From Melioribacteraceae bacterium (lineage in GTDB: Bacteria; Bacteroidota; Ignavibacteria; Ignavibacteriales; Melioribacteraceae): a stretch of 39,384 nt of DNA. Shown here in pieces: positions 18,096-25,322 of the stretch. Positions within the stretch are counted from its first letter, which is position 1, and the number at the start of each line of letters is the position of its first letter. The notes below the pieces were generated by a model. It saw nothing but the letters and a program-made list of their open reading frames with translations, was not told the origin of the DNA and did no database searches. The translations under genes were made by a program, and so were the position numbers. The stretch spans positions 1 to 39,384 of the forward strand of contig WGCV01000014.1 of NCBI GenBank assembly GCA_015493615.1, read 5' to 3'.

Positions 18096-18471
18096 GATAT
18101 GGCTAAAGTACGCTAAAGAAAATCTTGAAGCGGCAAAAGTTTTATCGGACAATGAACTGTTTAACCCTGCGTTGCAAAACATCCAACAATCTATTGAGAA
18201 ATCACTTAAATCTTTAATTATTGAATTTGCAATCGGATTGAAAAAATCGCATAGTATTTTAGAACTAAAAAATATTTTAGATACAAACCATATTAAAATA
18301 GAACTGACAGACGACGAAATTGATTTGCTCGATAGTATCTATTTGCCTTCCAAATACCCTATCGGAAGTGCATTGCCGAATTTTTATCCCGATAAAGAAA
18401 TTACGAACGCGTGCCTCGATATCGCCAGGAGAGTTTTAGAATCGGTAGAATTAATGTTATTGAAAAAATAA
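18079..18471 (+). CDS. HEPN-domain protein, probable toxin partner
   Basis: The 130-residue all-helical protein fits the HEPN domain. The helix WLKYAKENLEAAKVLSDNE is followed by ALQNIQQSIEKSLKSLI, then KKSHSILELKNIL, then the family segment YLPSKYPIGSALPNFYPDKEITNACLDIARRVLESV. HEPN toxins of this kind are typically RNases. I do not find the canonical Rx4-6H catalytic motif, so the protein may be inactive, or use another site, or be a substrate-binding form. It overlaps the MNT gene by 17 nt (ATG inside the last codons), a normal arrangement for this two-gene module. Confidence 0.82.
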   Translation: MKEETKIWLKYAKENLEAAKVLSDNELFNPALQNIQQSIEKSLKSLIIEFAIGLKKSHSILELKNILDTNHIKIELTDDEIDLLDSIYLPSKYPIGSALPNFYPDKEITNACLDIARRVLESVELMLLKK

Positions 18472-18477
18472 GTTACC

Positions 18478-18600
18478 GAAAACTTTGCAAAACATAGAAT
18501 TGTCATATTGGGTTCGCGACAGCGTAGGTGTAAGTTATCCGCAACATCTCGAAGTTCGGTTTAATTACCGGATTTAAGATTCTTCCGTCGCTCCGCCTTC
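18478..18600. mobile_element. Truncated MITE-like element (left part only)
   Basis: AACTTTGCAAAACATAGAATTGTCATATTG begins here in the same order as the left end and interior of the copy at 20250 (CTTTGCAAAACCTAAATTTGTCATATTG). The interior ATCTCGAAGTTCGGTTTAATTACCGG-like stretch and GATTCTTC follow. The right terminal repeat is missing: the element stops where the 83-bp repeat copy 2 begins. Confidence 0.5.
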
Positions 18601-18683
18601 GTCGTATATCAGTGAAAATCTGATTTTTCCGTGTTATCCGTGTTCTATCTGCTATTCACGAATCTTCTGCATATTTTTCATCT
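18601..18683. repeat. 83-bp direct repeat, copy 2 (overlaps SDR gene end)
   Basis: This is the partner of 17618-17700, equal in length with about six mismatches. It covers the last ten or so codons of the SDR gene (KNMQKIRE and stop) plus 51 nt downstream. Because this copy is part of an intact gene, it is likely the original and copy 1 the duplicate. Confidence 0.8.
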
Positions 18684-19434
18684 GTTTCATAACGATTTTT
18701 TTAGGTGAAAAGGGAATCAAAGCCAGCTGGATTCTCTGCGAAATCCCAACTCCGGCAATTACATTCAGCTTTCCTTTCAGCATTCCGTTGTAGCCTTTTA
18801 GCGCAACATCAAACGGACTGTAAGCTTTTTTAAACAAATCCGTTTTTTCCAATCCCGCCGTAGAGGAAAATTGCGTTGCGGTAGCGCCCGGAAGAAGAGC
18901 GGTTACGGTTACACCGGTTCCGGCAAGTTCTTCGGCAATTGCATAGCTGAAAGAAGTTACATAAGCTTTTGTCGCAAAATAGACGGCTTGCAGCGGACCG
19001 GGAAGCAATCCGGCGGTAGAGGAAACATTCAGAATTCTTCCGCTGTTTCTTTCCACGAAACGGGGAAGAAAAAACCGCGTCAGCGCGGTTAATGCGACAA
19101 TATTTACATTTATCATTGCAAAATCCTTTTCCCAATCCCTTTCGTAAAAAAGTCCGCGCCCGCCGAAACCGGCGTTGTTAATCAGAAAATCAACCTCAAT
19201 ATTATCATTGATTATTTCATCGTAAATTTCTTTAGCCGCATCCGGTTGAGATAAATCTTTCACAATAACTTTAACTTCGGTTCCGTATTTCTCTGACAGC
19301 TCTTTTTTCAACAAATTCAATTTGTCCTCGGAGCGGGCAACTATTACCAAATCGCCTCCTTTTTTCGCGTGAATTCTCGCAAATTCTCTCCCTATTCCGC
19401 TGCTTGCGCCGGTAATTAACGCTCTCTTTTTCAT
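18652..19434 (-). CDS. Short-chain dehydrogenase/reductase (DltE-like SDR)
   Basis: The 260-residue classical SDR has the cofactor motif ITGASSGIG (about residues 7-15), NNAGFGG (about 87-93), catalytic Ser in NVSSTAGLLPG (about 138-148) and the YxxxK pair in YFATKAY (about 153-159). It reduces or oxidises a carbonyl/alcohol with NAD(P); the substrate is not known. The C-terminal ~45 residues are basic and hydrophobic (KIVMKQMKNMQKIRE), as in DltE-like members. The start ATG overlaps the msrA stop by 4 nt (ATGA). Its 3' end lies inside an 83-bp repeat duplicated on the other side of the MNT/HEPN pair. Confidence 0.92.
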   Translation of the reverse strand: MKKRALITGASSGIGREFARIHAKKGGDLVIVARSEDKLNLLKKELSEKYGTEVKVIVKDLSQPDAAKEIYDEIINDNIEVDFLINNAGFGGRGLFYERDWEKDFAMINVNIVALTALTRFFLPRFVERNSGRILNVSSTAGLLPGPLQAVYFATKAYVTSFSYAIAEELAGTGVTVTALLPGATATQFSSTAGLEKTDLFKKAYSPFDVALKGYNGMLKGKLNVIAGVGISQRIQLALIPFSPKKIVMKQMKNMQKIRE

Positions 19435-20138
19435 TTTATCAGTTTCCCCGAAAATTTCTTTTCAAATTTTTTCACCTTGGGAGAAATAACAAACCGGCAG
19501 TAAGGTTTATCCTTATTGTTTTCATAATAATTTTTATGATAATTTTCAGCCGGATAAAAAGTTTCGAGCGGAACAATTTCTGTAACTATCGGCGCATCGT
19601 AAACTTTTTCCGTTTCAAGTCGCTTTACGGTTTCTTCGGCTATTTTCCTTTGCCGTTCGTCGGCGTAAAAAATAGCGGAACGGTATTGTTCGCCGATGTC
19701 GTTTCCCTGCCGGTTCAAAGTTGTCGGGTCGTGAATTTCAAAGAAAACATCAAGTATTTCCCTGTAACTTATTTTTGTCGAATCAAAAACGATTTTCGCA
19801 ACTTCGGCGTGTCCTGTTTTTCCGCTGCATACTTCATCGTATGTCGGATTTGCAACCGTCCCGCCGGTATATCCCGGTTCAACGGAAATCACGCCTTTCA
19901 GTTTCTGAAAAATTGCCTCTACACACCAGAAACATCCTGCGCCCAGAACGGCGGTTTCTCGATTTTTCATCTTCGTTTTCTCCCCATTGATGTCATTTTT
20001 ATCTGTTGATATTTTTACGGTAAATGATTTTCCTTCCGCGATTTGATTTCCGGTTAAAATATTTTCTAAACTTGAAGCTGATCCTACGGATGTAAATAAA
20101 ACCGCAACCGAAAAAATCGTTATATATAGTTTTAACAT
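19431..20138 (-). CDS. msrA: Peptide-methionine (S)-S-oxide reductase MsrA, probably exported
   Basis: The 235-residue protein repairs oxidised methionine. The active-site motif GCFWCVEAIFQ gives the catalytic Cys69, followed by VEPGYTGG, NPTYDEVCSGKTGHAEV, FFEIHDPTTLNRQGNDIGEQYRS and AENYHKNYY, all MsrA hallmarks. The first ~60 residues are extra: LYITIFSVAVLFTSVGSAS is a signal-peptide-like stretch, so the enzyme is probably periplasmic, as in some PilB/MsrAB-type or stand-alone exported forms. No MsrB domain is present. It is the first gene of a two-gene unit with the SDR. An internal Met at about residue 57 would give a cytoplasmic form of normal length and is an alternative start. Confidence 0.93.
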   Translation of the reverse strand: MLKLYITIFSVAVLFTSVGSASSLENILTGNQIAEGKSFTVKISTDKNDINGEKTKMKNRETAVLGAGCFWCVEAIFQKLKGVISVEPGYTGGTVANPTYDEVCSGKTGHAEVAKIVFDSTKISYREILDVFFEIHDPTTLNRQGNDIGEQYRSAIFYADERQRKIAEETVKRLETEKVYDAPIVTEIVPLETFYPAENYHKNYYENNKDKPYCRFVISPKVKKFEKKFSGKLIK

Positions 20139-20159
20139 ATTAGTCCTTGCTTAAGATTT

Positions 20160-20184
20160 ATAGAACACGGATAACACGGAAAAA
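20160..20184. repeat. Dispersed repeat ATAGAACACGGATAACACGG...
   Basis: A 25-nt unit starting ATAGAACACGGATAACACGG and ending in A-rich bases occurs here and at 23153-23177. It occurs in reverse orientation at 17641-17665 and 18624-18648, and diverged at 25173-25196. Most copies are followed by a GATTTTTACAGAT-type tail. It lies always between genes or at a gene end. Confidence 0.75.
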
Positions 20185-20249
20185 GGGGATTTTTACAGAT
20201 AAAAATTAAACCCGAAAATCCCCTTGTAACTAACATCAAATGACTATTG

Positions 20250-20399
20250 GAGACCTTTGCAAAACCTAAATTTGTCATATTGAGGACGGTGTAAGCCGTC
20301 CTAAATATCTCTAAATTCGGTATAATTACCGGTTTTGAGATTCTTCATTTCGCTTCGCTCCATTCAGAATGACATATCAAGGGGTTATACAAAGTATTA
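20250..20399. mobile_element. MITE-like element (150 bp)
   Basis: The left end GAGACCTTTGCAAAACC and right end (reverse complement TAATACTTTGTATAACC) are imperfect inverted repeats. The interior shares TTTGTCATATTG, GTAAGCCGTCC, AATATCTCTAAATT, ACCGGTTTTGAGATTCTTC and CAGAATGACA with the copy at 1296. Flanks TATTG / TAATA do not form a duplication, so this copy is older than those at 34487 and 36428. Confidence 0.65.
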
Positions 20400-20430
20400 T
20401 AATAACTAATGTCCAATGACCATTAACAAA

Positions 20431-21783
20431 TTACATACTAATCAAATCGCTGTAAATAATATACGCCATTGCAATCAGTAAAAGAACAAAGCCGATATTC
20501 TGTATCAGCATTTTGGCTTTAATCGGAAGCTCCCGTTTTATCGCTCCTTCAATCAGCACAATTACCAAATGTCCGCCATCCAATCCGGGGAAAGGAATAA
20601 TGTTGATTATTGCCAAACTTAAACTTAGCGCGGCAAGGAAATAGAGGAACGTAACCCAACCGCCTTCTGCGGATTTAACCGCGAACTTGGCGATTTTTAC
20701 AGGTCCTCCGAAAGCCGAACCGAACGCTATTTTCCCGGAAATCACTTTTGCAAACATTTCGTAGGTAAGTACGGTATAATTTTCAATATCCTTCAAACTT
20801 TTTACGAAAGATTCCCACGCGCCATATTTTTTATATGTGATTTTTCCCGTGTAAGCGTTAGCCAAAGCAACGCCTATCATTCCTTCCAAACTCGGAGTAA
20901 CTTTAAACGTCAGCGTATCTTTTTCGCGCAGCACCGTAATCGGAATGGTTTTATCCTTATGCGATGAAACGATTCTGATTACGTCGTCAACCGTCTTTAC
21001 CGGTTCGTTGTTAATCGAAAGGAAAATGTCGCCGTCTTTTAATCCCGCATCTTCGGCGGGGGAATTATCCATAACCGCATTAATCGCAGGAAGCGTGTTG
21101 CCTATCGGAAGGAACATTCCTTTCTGTGATAAATTTCTGATTACCTGCGTGGGAATTGAAAGCGTTACGGTTTTACCGTTTCTCAGAACTTCGACGGTAA
21201 CCTTTTCCGTATTTGCCATTACCAAATCCTGCATCACATCATCCCAGTTGGTAACAGCCGCTTTATTTACCTGCAAAATTTTATCGTGGCTTCTGAAACC
21301 GAGATTGTAAACCGAAGTGCTGTCGGGAATAACGCCTATTTCGGTTGTTTGAATTACCTGCTTGCCCTGGAAATAATTTATTCCCCAGAAAATAGCGATT
21401 GTAAGGAGAAGGTTCATCAGAACGCCGGCGATTAAAACAAAGACTTTCTTCGGCGTCGATTTTGCCCGGAACTCCCACGGCTGCGGTGGTTTATCGGCAA
21501 ATTCCGTGTCAAAACTTTCGTCCACCATTCCTGCTACTTTAACGTAACCGCCGAGCGGAAGAATCGCGAGTCTGTAATCCGTATGACCTTGCAAATCGAC
21601 GTCCTCGGGCAATTTTCCCCAGGTGAATCCCTGAACTTTATTCCAGCCGCAGATTCGTTTTCCGAAGCCGATTGAAAAAACATCGGTTCTCATTCCGCTT
21701 AAGCGAGCCGCCGCAAAATGACCGAACTCGTGAATCGTAACGAGAATACCAATCGTTAAAATAAAATATAAGATGTAATCCAT
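20431..21783 (-). CDS. rseP: Site-2 membrane metalloprotease RseP
   Basis: The 450-residue protein is an intramembrane zinc protease that cleaves membrane-bound anti-sigma factors and remnant signal peptides. The zinc site HEFGH is at residues 18-22 in the first membrane span, and the third ligand region NIIPFPGLDGGH is near residue 395. Two PDZ-like domains lie between (about 125-210 and 215-300), the second with SPAEDAGLKDGDIFLSINNEPV. Four membrane spans are seen. Its ATG overlaps the dxr stop by one base (TAATG), so the two are coupled, an arrangement widely conserved in Bacteroidota-type genomes. Length is normal. Confidence 0.95.
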   Translation of the reverse strand: MDYILYFILTIGILVTIHEFGHFAAARLSGMRTDVFSIGFGKRICGWNKVQGFTWGKLPEDVDLQGHTDYRLAILPLGGYVKVAGMVDESFDTEFADKPPQPWEFRAKSTPKKVFVLIAGVLMNLLLTIAIFWGINYFQGKQVIQTTEIGVIPDSTSVYNLGFRSHDKILQVNKAAVTNWDDVMQDLVMANTEKVTVEVLRNGKTVTLSIPTQVIRNLSQKGMFLPIGNTLPAINAVMDNSPAEDAGLKDGDIFLSINNEPVKTVDDVIRIVSSHKDKTIPITVLREKDTLTFKVTPSLEGMIGVALANAYTGKITYKKYGAWESFVKSLKDIENYTVLTYEMFAKVISGKIAFGSAFGGPVKIAKFAVKSAEGGWVTFLYFLAALSLSLAIINIIPFPGLDGGHLVIVLIEGAIKRELPIKAKMLIQNIGFVLLLIAMAYIIYSDLISM

Positions 21784-22940
21784 TAATTTTTATCCTTATT
21801 AATTAAACTTGTAATATAATTTCTGGTTTTTCGATTGCACTCGAATATTTCTTCCAAACCAATCGAATTTTCATATTCAATTTCATCCAAAGCTTTTTTT
21901 ACATAATCGGAAATTTCCGTAAAAGTAATTTTTCCTTTCAAAAAGTTTTCCACTGCGATTTCATTTGCAGCGTTCAAAATACAGGGCGAATTTCCCCCCG
22001 ACTTAAGCGCATTGAAAGCGAGCCGGAGATTCTCGAACTTTTCCAAATTGGGTTTAAAAAAAGTAAGTTTATGAATTTCCGGGAATTCAGTCGAAACAAA
22101 ATTACTCTTAAACCTCTCGGGATAAGTCAGCGCGTATTGAATCGGTACTTTCATATCGGGAGAGCTGAGCTGCGCTTTTATCGAGCCGTCAATAAATTCC
22201 ACCATGGAATGAACAATAGACTGCGGATGAATAACAACTTCGATTTTTTCGAGAGGAAGTTTAAAAAGCCATCTCGCTTCAATTACTTCCAAACCTTTGT
22301 TCATCATTGTGGCGGAATCGATTGTAACCTTGTTTCCCATTGACCAGTTGGGATGATTAAGCGCTTCGGCGACGGTAACTTTCTTTAAATATTCCACCGG
22401 CTTATCAAAAAACGGTCCGCCCGACGCCGTAAGTAAAATTTTACGAATATGCTCGGGAGATTCCCCGACAAGCGACTGAAAAATCGCGCTGTGTTCGGAG
22501 TCAACAGGAATAATTTCGGCATTGTATTGCTCGGAAAGTCGCTCGATTATTTCGCCGGCGACAACAAGAGTTTCTTTATTAGCCAGCGCAATCCGTTTCC
22601 CGCGTTTAATCGCCTCTATTGTAGGCGCAAGTCCGGAAAAGCCGACAAGCGATGAAATAATAACATCATAATCTGCGGATTTTGTCGCTTCTACAAATCC
22701 CCTTTCTCCGATGAAAAGTTCGCATTTTCCTTTTATTCTATATTTAAGTTTTTCGGCTTCCGCTTCGTCGTTTACCACAACAAGCTCCGGAGAAAATTCT
22801 TCAATCTGCTTTTCGAGCAAATCTATATTTCTGTTTCCCGACAACGCCGCAACGGAGAAGTTATCCGGAAATTCCCGAATTACCTCAAGCGTGTTAACGC
22901 CGATTGAGCCGGTTGAACCTAATATAAAAACTTTTTTCAT
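21783..22940 (-). CDS. dxr: 1-deoxy-D-xylulose-5-phosphate reductoisomerase
   Basis: The 385-residue protein converts DXP to MEP with NADPH, the committed step of the non-mevalonate isoprenoid pathway. Seen: NADPH motif LGSTGSIGVNTLEVI (about residues 6-20), KRIALANKETLVVAGE (about 113-128), metal/substrate motif PVDSEHSAIFQSL (about 145-157), TASGGPF (about 171-177), and NHPNWSMGNKVTIDSATMMNKGLEVIEA (about 193-220). Length is normal. It is the first gene of the dxr-rseP unit; the intergenic region upstream is full of repeats and shows no clear promoter to me. Confidence 0.96.
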   Translation of the reverse strand: MKKVFILGSTGSIGVNTLEVIREFPDNFSVAALSGNRNIDLLEKQIEEFSPELVVVNDEAEAEKLKYRIKGKCELFIGERGFVEATKSADYDVIISSLVGFSGLAPTIEAIKRGKRIALANKETLVVAGEIIERLSEQYNAEIIPVDSEHSAIFQSLVGESPEHIRKILLTASGGPFFDKPVEYLKKVTVAEALNHPNWSMGNKVTIDSATMMNKGLEVIEARWLFKLPLEKIEVVIHPQSIVHSMVEFIDGSIKAQLSSPDMKVPIQYALTYPERFKSNFVSTEFPEIHKLTFFKPNLEKFENLRLAFNALKSGGNSPCILNAANEIAVENFLKGKITFTEISDYVKKALDEIEYENSIGLEEIFECNRKTRNYITSLINKDKN

Positions 22941-23328
22941 TCGTTAATGTTGTTGTAAAATGCACTGTTAATTATCAATTAAAAAGCTGTTCCGGAAATA
23001 TCTTCCTTAGTTTTTTTAGCTAAACTTTATAAGATAATAAAAAAAGAGGGTTTTTTATAAAAAAATAAGACAAACAGACTTATCTAAAATCAACACTATG
23101 AGAAATTTACGGACCAATTTCCGGATTGCAGTCGGCAATAAATTTCATTTTGATAGAACACGGATAACACGGAAAAACGGGATTTTCACAGATTGCAATA
23201 AAAACCCAACATTCCTATCCGTCCGTTAACCAATAACCAATGACTATTGACCAATGACTATTGACCAATGACCAAGCTGCAGCAAATTTATAATTCAACA
23301 GTTAAATGTTGAATGTCGCTCAGCTCTT
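22941..23328. other. Intergenic space with dispersed repeats
   Basis: No gene is visible. It contains the ATAGAACACGG repeat at 23153-23177, followed by a CGGGATTTTCACAGATTGC tail, and the tandem repeat at 23229-23276. A CTAAACTTTATAAG stretch near 23021-23034 might hold the dxr promoter, but I cannot support it. Confidence 0.6.
23229..23276. repeat. Tandem repeat of CCAATGACTATTGA
   Basis: The 14-nt unit CCAATGACTATTGA occurs twice in direct tandem, with partial units on both sides (ACCAATAACCA before, CCAATGACC after). A reverse-oriented relative (GGTCATTGGTCATT) lies at 17571-17602, and TGTCCAATGACCATTA lies near 20409. It is a low-complexity intergenic repeat, not a CRISPR, since there are no spacers. 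Confidence 0.7.
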
Positions 23329-23544
23329 TTATTCTTCCTCGTTGTAAGTAAGCTCTACTTTTATCTTAAATTCCGCGCCGCTGAAAAGGGAATATTTAAC
23401 ATCGCTGATTGTGCAGAGGTAATCTTCTCCCACGCTTTCGGAAATTACTTTGCCTATTTTATCTTCCAACTCTCCGATGCTGATATTTTTCAGTTTATTT
23501 TTAAGCAGTTTTTCAACCGCCAACGATTTTTCCTTATCGTTCAT
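23329..23544 (-). CDS. Unrecognised 71-aa protein
   Basis: This small, charged protein has a helical first half (KSLAVEKLLKNKLKNISIGELEDKIGKVI) and a beta-like second half (DYLCTISDVKYSLFSGAEFKIKVELTYNEEE). No family is recognised. The ribosome site AGAGGAAAAA sits directly before the ATG, the same form as for the phosphomannomutase gene. It follows that gene by 47 nt on the same strand and may be cotranscribed. Codon pattern and ribosome site make a real gene likely. Confidence 0.7.
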   Translation of the reverse strand: MNDKEKSLAVEKLLKNKLKNISIGELEDKIGKVISESVGEDYLCTISDVKYSLFSGAEFKIKVELTYNEEE

Positions 23545-23591
23545 TTTTTCCTCTTTTTAATTTTTATGACGCTTTAAAGATAAAAGTGTTC

Positions 23592-24938
23592 CTAATTCCT
23601 GATCAAGTCCAAAAGCTCTTTGGTCTTTTCTTTCATCAGTTCAATATCTCCTTTAGATTCCACGTTAAGCCGTATAAGCGGTTCCGTGTTGCTTAAACGC
23701 ACGTTGAAGCGCCAAGTTTCATATTCAACGCTTACTCCGTCAAGGTAGCTTACTTCTCCATCTTTATATTTGGATTTTATCTCTTCGAGTTTCGCCTGCG
23801 GGTCGTCCAACCGTGTGTTGATTTCGCCCGAGCAGGGATACGCTTTAATCATTGCGCCGACAAGCTCCGAAAGGGGTTTATCCTCTTCGGACATCAATTG
23901 CAGAACGAGAAGAAAAGGAATCATTCCGCTGTCGGAATAGCTGTTGTCGCGGAAGTAGTGATGCGCCGACATTTCGCCGCCGTAAATCGCGTTAACTTCG
24001 CGCATTTTTTCTTTCATGTAAGCGTGCCCGCTTTTTGAAAGCACCGGAACTCCGCCCGACTTGGTTACGACGTCAATAGTATTCCAAACAAGGCGCGGGT
24101 CGTGAACTATTTTTTCGCCGGGATTGTTTTTTAAAATCGATTTAGCGAGTAATCCTACGATGTAGTAGCCCTCGATAAACTCTCCCTTTTCGTCAAAGAA
24201 AAAACATCTGTCGTAATCGCCGTCCCACGCTACACCGAGATGCGCTCCGCTTTTATTAATAGCGTCAATCGTAGCCTGGCGGTTTTCAGGAAGAAGAGGA
24301 TTGGGAACGCCGTTGGGGAAATCGGAATCGGGTTCGTGAAAAACCTTCACCATTTCAATCGGAAGATACTGTTCAATTGCATCCAAAGCGGGACCAACGC
24401 AACCGTTACCGGCGTTTACCACAACTTTGTAAGGCTTTATTTTTTCAGGGTCATAAACTTTGCTTAACGACTCGATAAAATCATCCATTATATCGTAATC
24501 GATTACTTTTCCTTTTTCCGCAGATTTTTCCCCGAGGTCGTCATTTAAAATCATTTCTTCTATTTTATCCAAACCCGAATCGTAGCCCATGGGACGCGAA
24601 CCGCTTTTCACAAATTTTAGTCCGTTGTATTCCGGCGGATTGTGGCTTGCCGTAATCATTATTCCGCCGTCGGCGTCAAGATGAGGCACGCCGAAATAAA
24701 TCATCTCGGTTCCGCATAATCCGAGGTTGATTACATCCGCTCCCGCGTCGGTTAAACCTTCCGAGAGATGTTTTGCCAAATCGGGGGAAGATTTTCTAAC
24801 GTCGTAGCCAATCAATACTTTCTTTGCTTTCAGCAGTGTCGCGAATGTTCGTCCCACTTTATATGCAAGTTCGTTGTTCAGTTCGGAAGGGACTTTCCCT
24901 CTGATGTCGTACGCTTTAAATCCGGGTATCTTTGCCAT
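23592..24938 (-). CDS. Phosphomannomutase/phosphoglucomutase
   Basis: The 448-residue alpha-D-phosphohexomutase interconverts hexose 1- and 6-phosphates for sugar-nucleotide and polysaccharide synthesis. Domain landmarks are FKAYDIRGKVP (residues 7-17), phosphoserine loop TASHNPPEYNG (Ser98), metal loop DGDYDR (Asp239, 241, 243), sugar-binding GGEMSAHHYF (about 325-334) and phosphate-binding RLSNTEPLIRLNVES near the C terminus. I start at the ATG at 24938 (MAKIPGF), which has GAGGAAAAA directly upstream. A longer frame to 25010 adds 24 residues that do not look like the family. The GGEMSAHHYF form fits PMM/PGM of the AlgC/ManB group. Confidence 0.94.
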   Translation of the reverse strand: MAKIPGFKAYDIRGKVPSELNNELAYKVGRTFATLLKAKKVLIGYDVRKSSPDLAKHLSEGLTDAGADVINLGLCGTEMIYFGVPHLDADGGIMITASHNPPEYNGLKFVKSGSRPMGYDSGLDKIEEMILNDDLGEKSAEKGKVIDYDIMDDFIESLSKVYDPEKIKPYKVVVNAGNGCVGPALDAIEQYLPIEMVKVFHEPDSDFPNGVPNPLLPENRQATIDAINKSGAHLGVAWDGDYDRCFFFDEKGEFIEGYYIVGLLAKSILKNNPGEKIVHDPRLVWNTIDVVTKSGGVPVLSKSGHAYMKEKMREVNAIYGGEMSAHHYFRDNSYSDSGMIPFLLVLQLMSEEDKPLSELVGAMIKAYPCSGEINTRLDDPQAKLEEIKSKYKDGEVSYLDGVSVEYETWRFNVRLSNTEPLIRLNVESKGDIELMKEKTKELLDLIRN

Positions 24939-25322
24939 TTTTTCCTCAAAATAAATTTTTAATTTTTCTAAGATAATCAATCTGGATTTAAGTAAAAAGA
25001 AGCAATTCAATAATGGAGAATGGAGAATGAAGAATTATTGTAACCTTGCAGTTATGTAACGGAAAATTGAAAAACAAACAGTAACGAACAATTCGCCAAG
25101 GCGGAAGAAGTTAGACGCGAGATGAAATGAAAAAGCGAGATAATCTTTGCCGCTAATTATCCACTCATAAAAATAGAACACGGATGACGCAGATTTATTA
25201 TGATTCACACGGATTGCGGTTTAGCGCTATTGGCATGAAAGGACGATCGGAAAAATTGACGATGTTATTTGCGTTTCACGTCTTGCGTCTTACGTTTCTC
25301 TAATCGCTCACGTTTTTTGAAC
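24939..25322. other. Intergenic space with degenerate repeats
   Basis: No gene is seen. It contains GAATGGAGAATGAAGAAT-type low-complexity sequence near 25015-25035, GAGATGAAATGAAAAAGCGAG near 25119-25139, a diverged ATAGAACACGG repeat at 25173-25196, and an inverted relative of the ACG-rich repeat (TTTCACGTCTTGCGTCTTACG) at about 25271-25315. Confidence 0.6.

Noticed and set aside
23229-23276. Possible CRISPR-like repeat
   Set aside because: Units are directly adjacent with no spacers and no cas genes are present; it is a plain tandem repeat.
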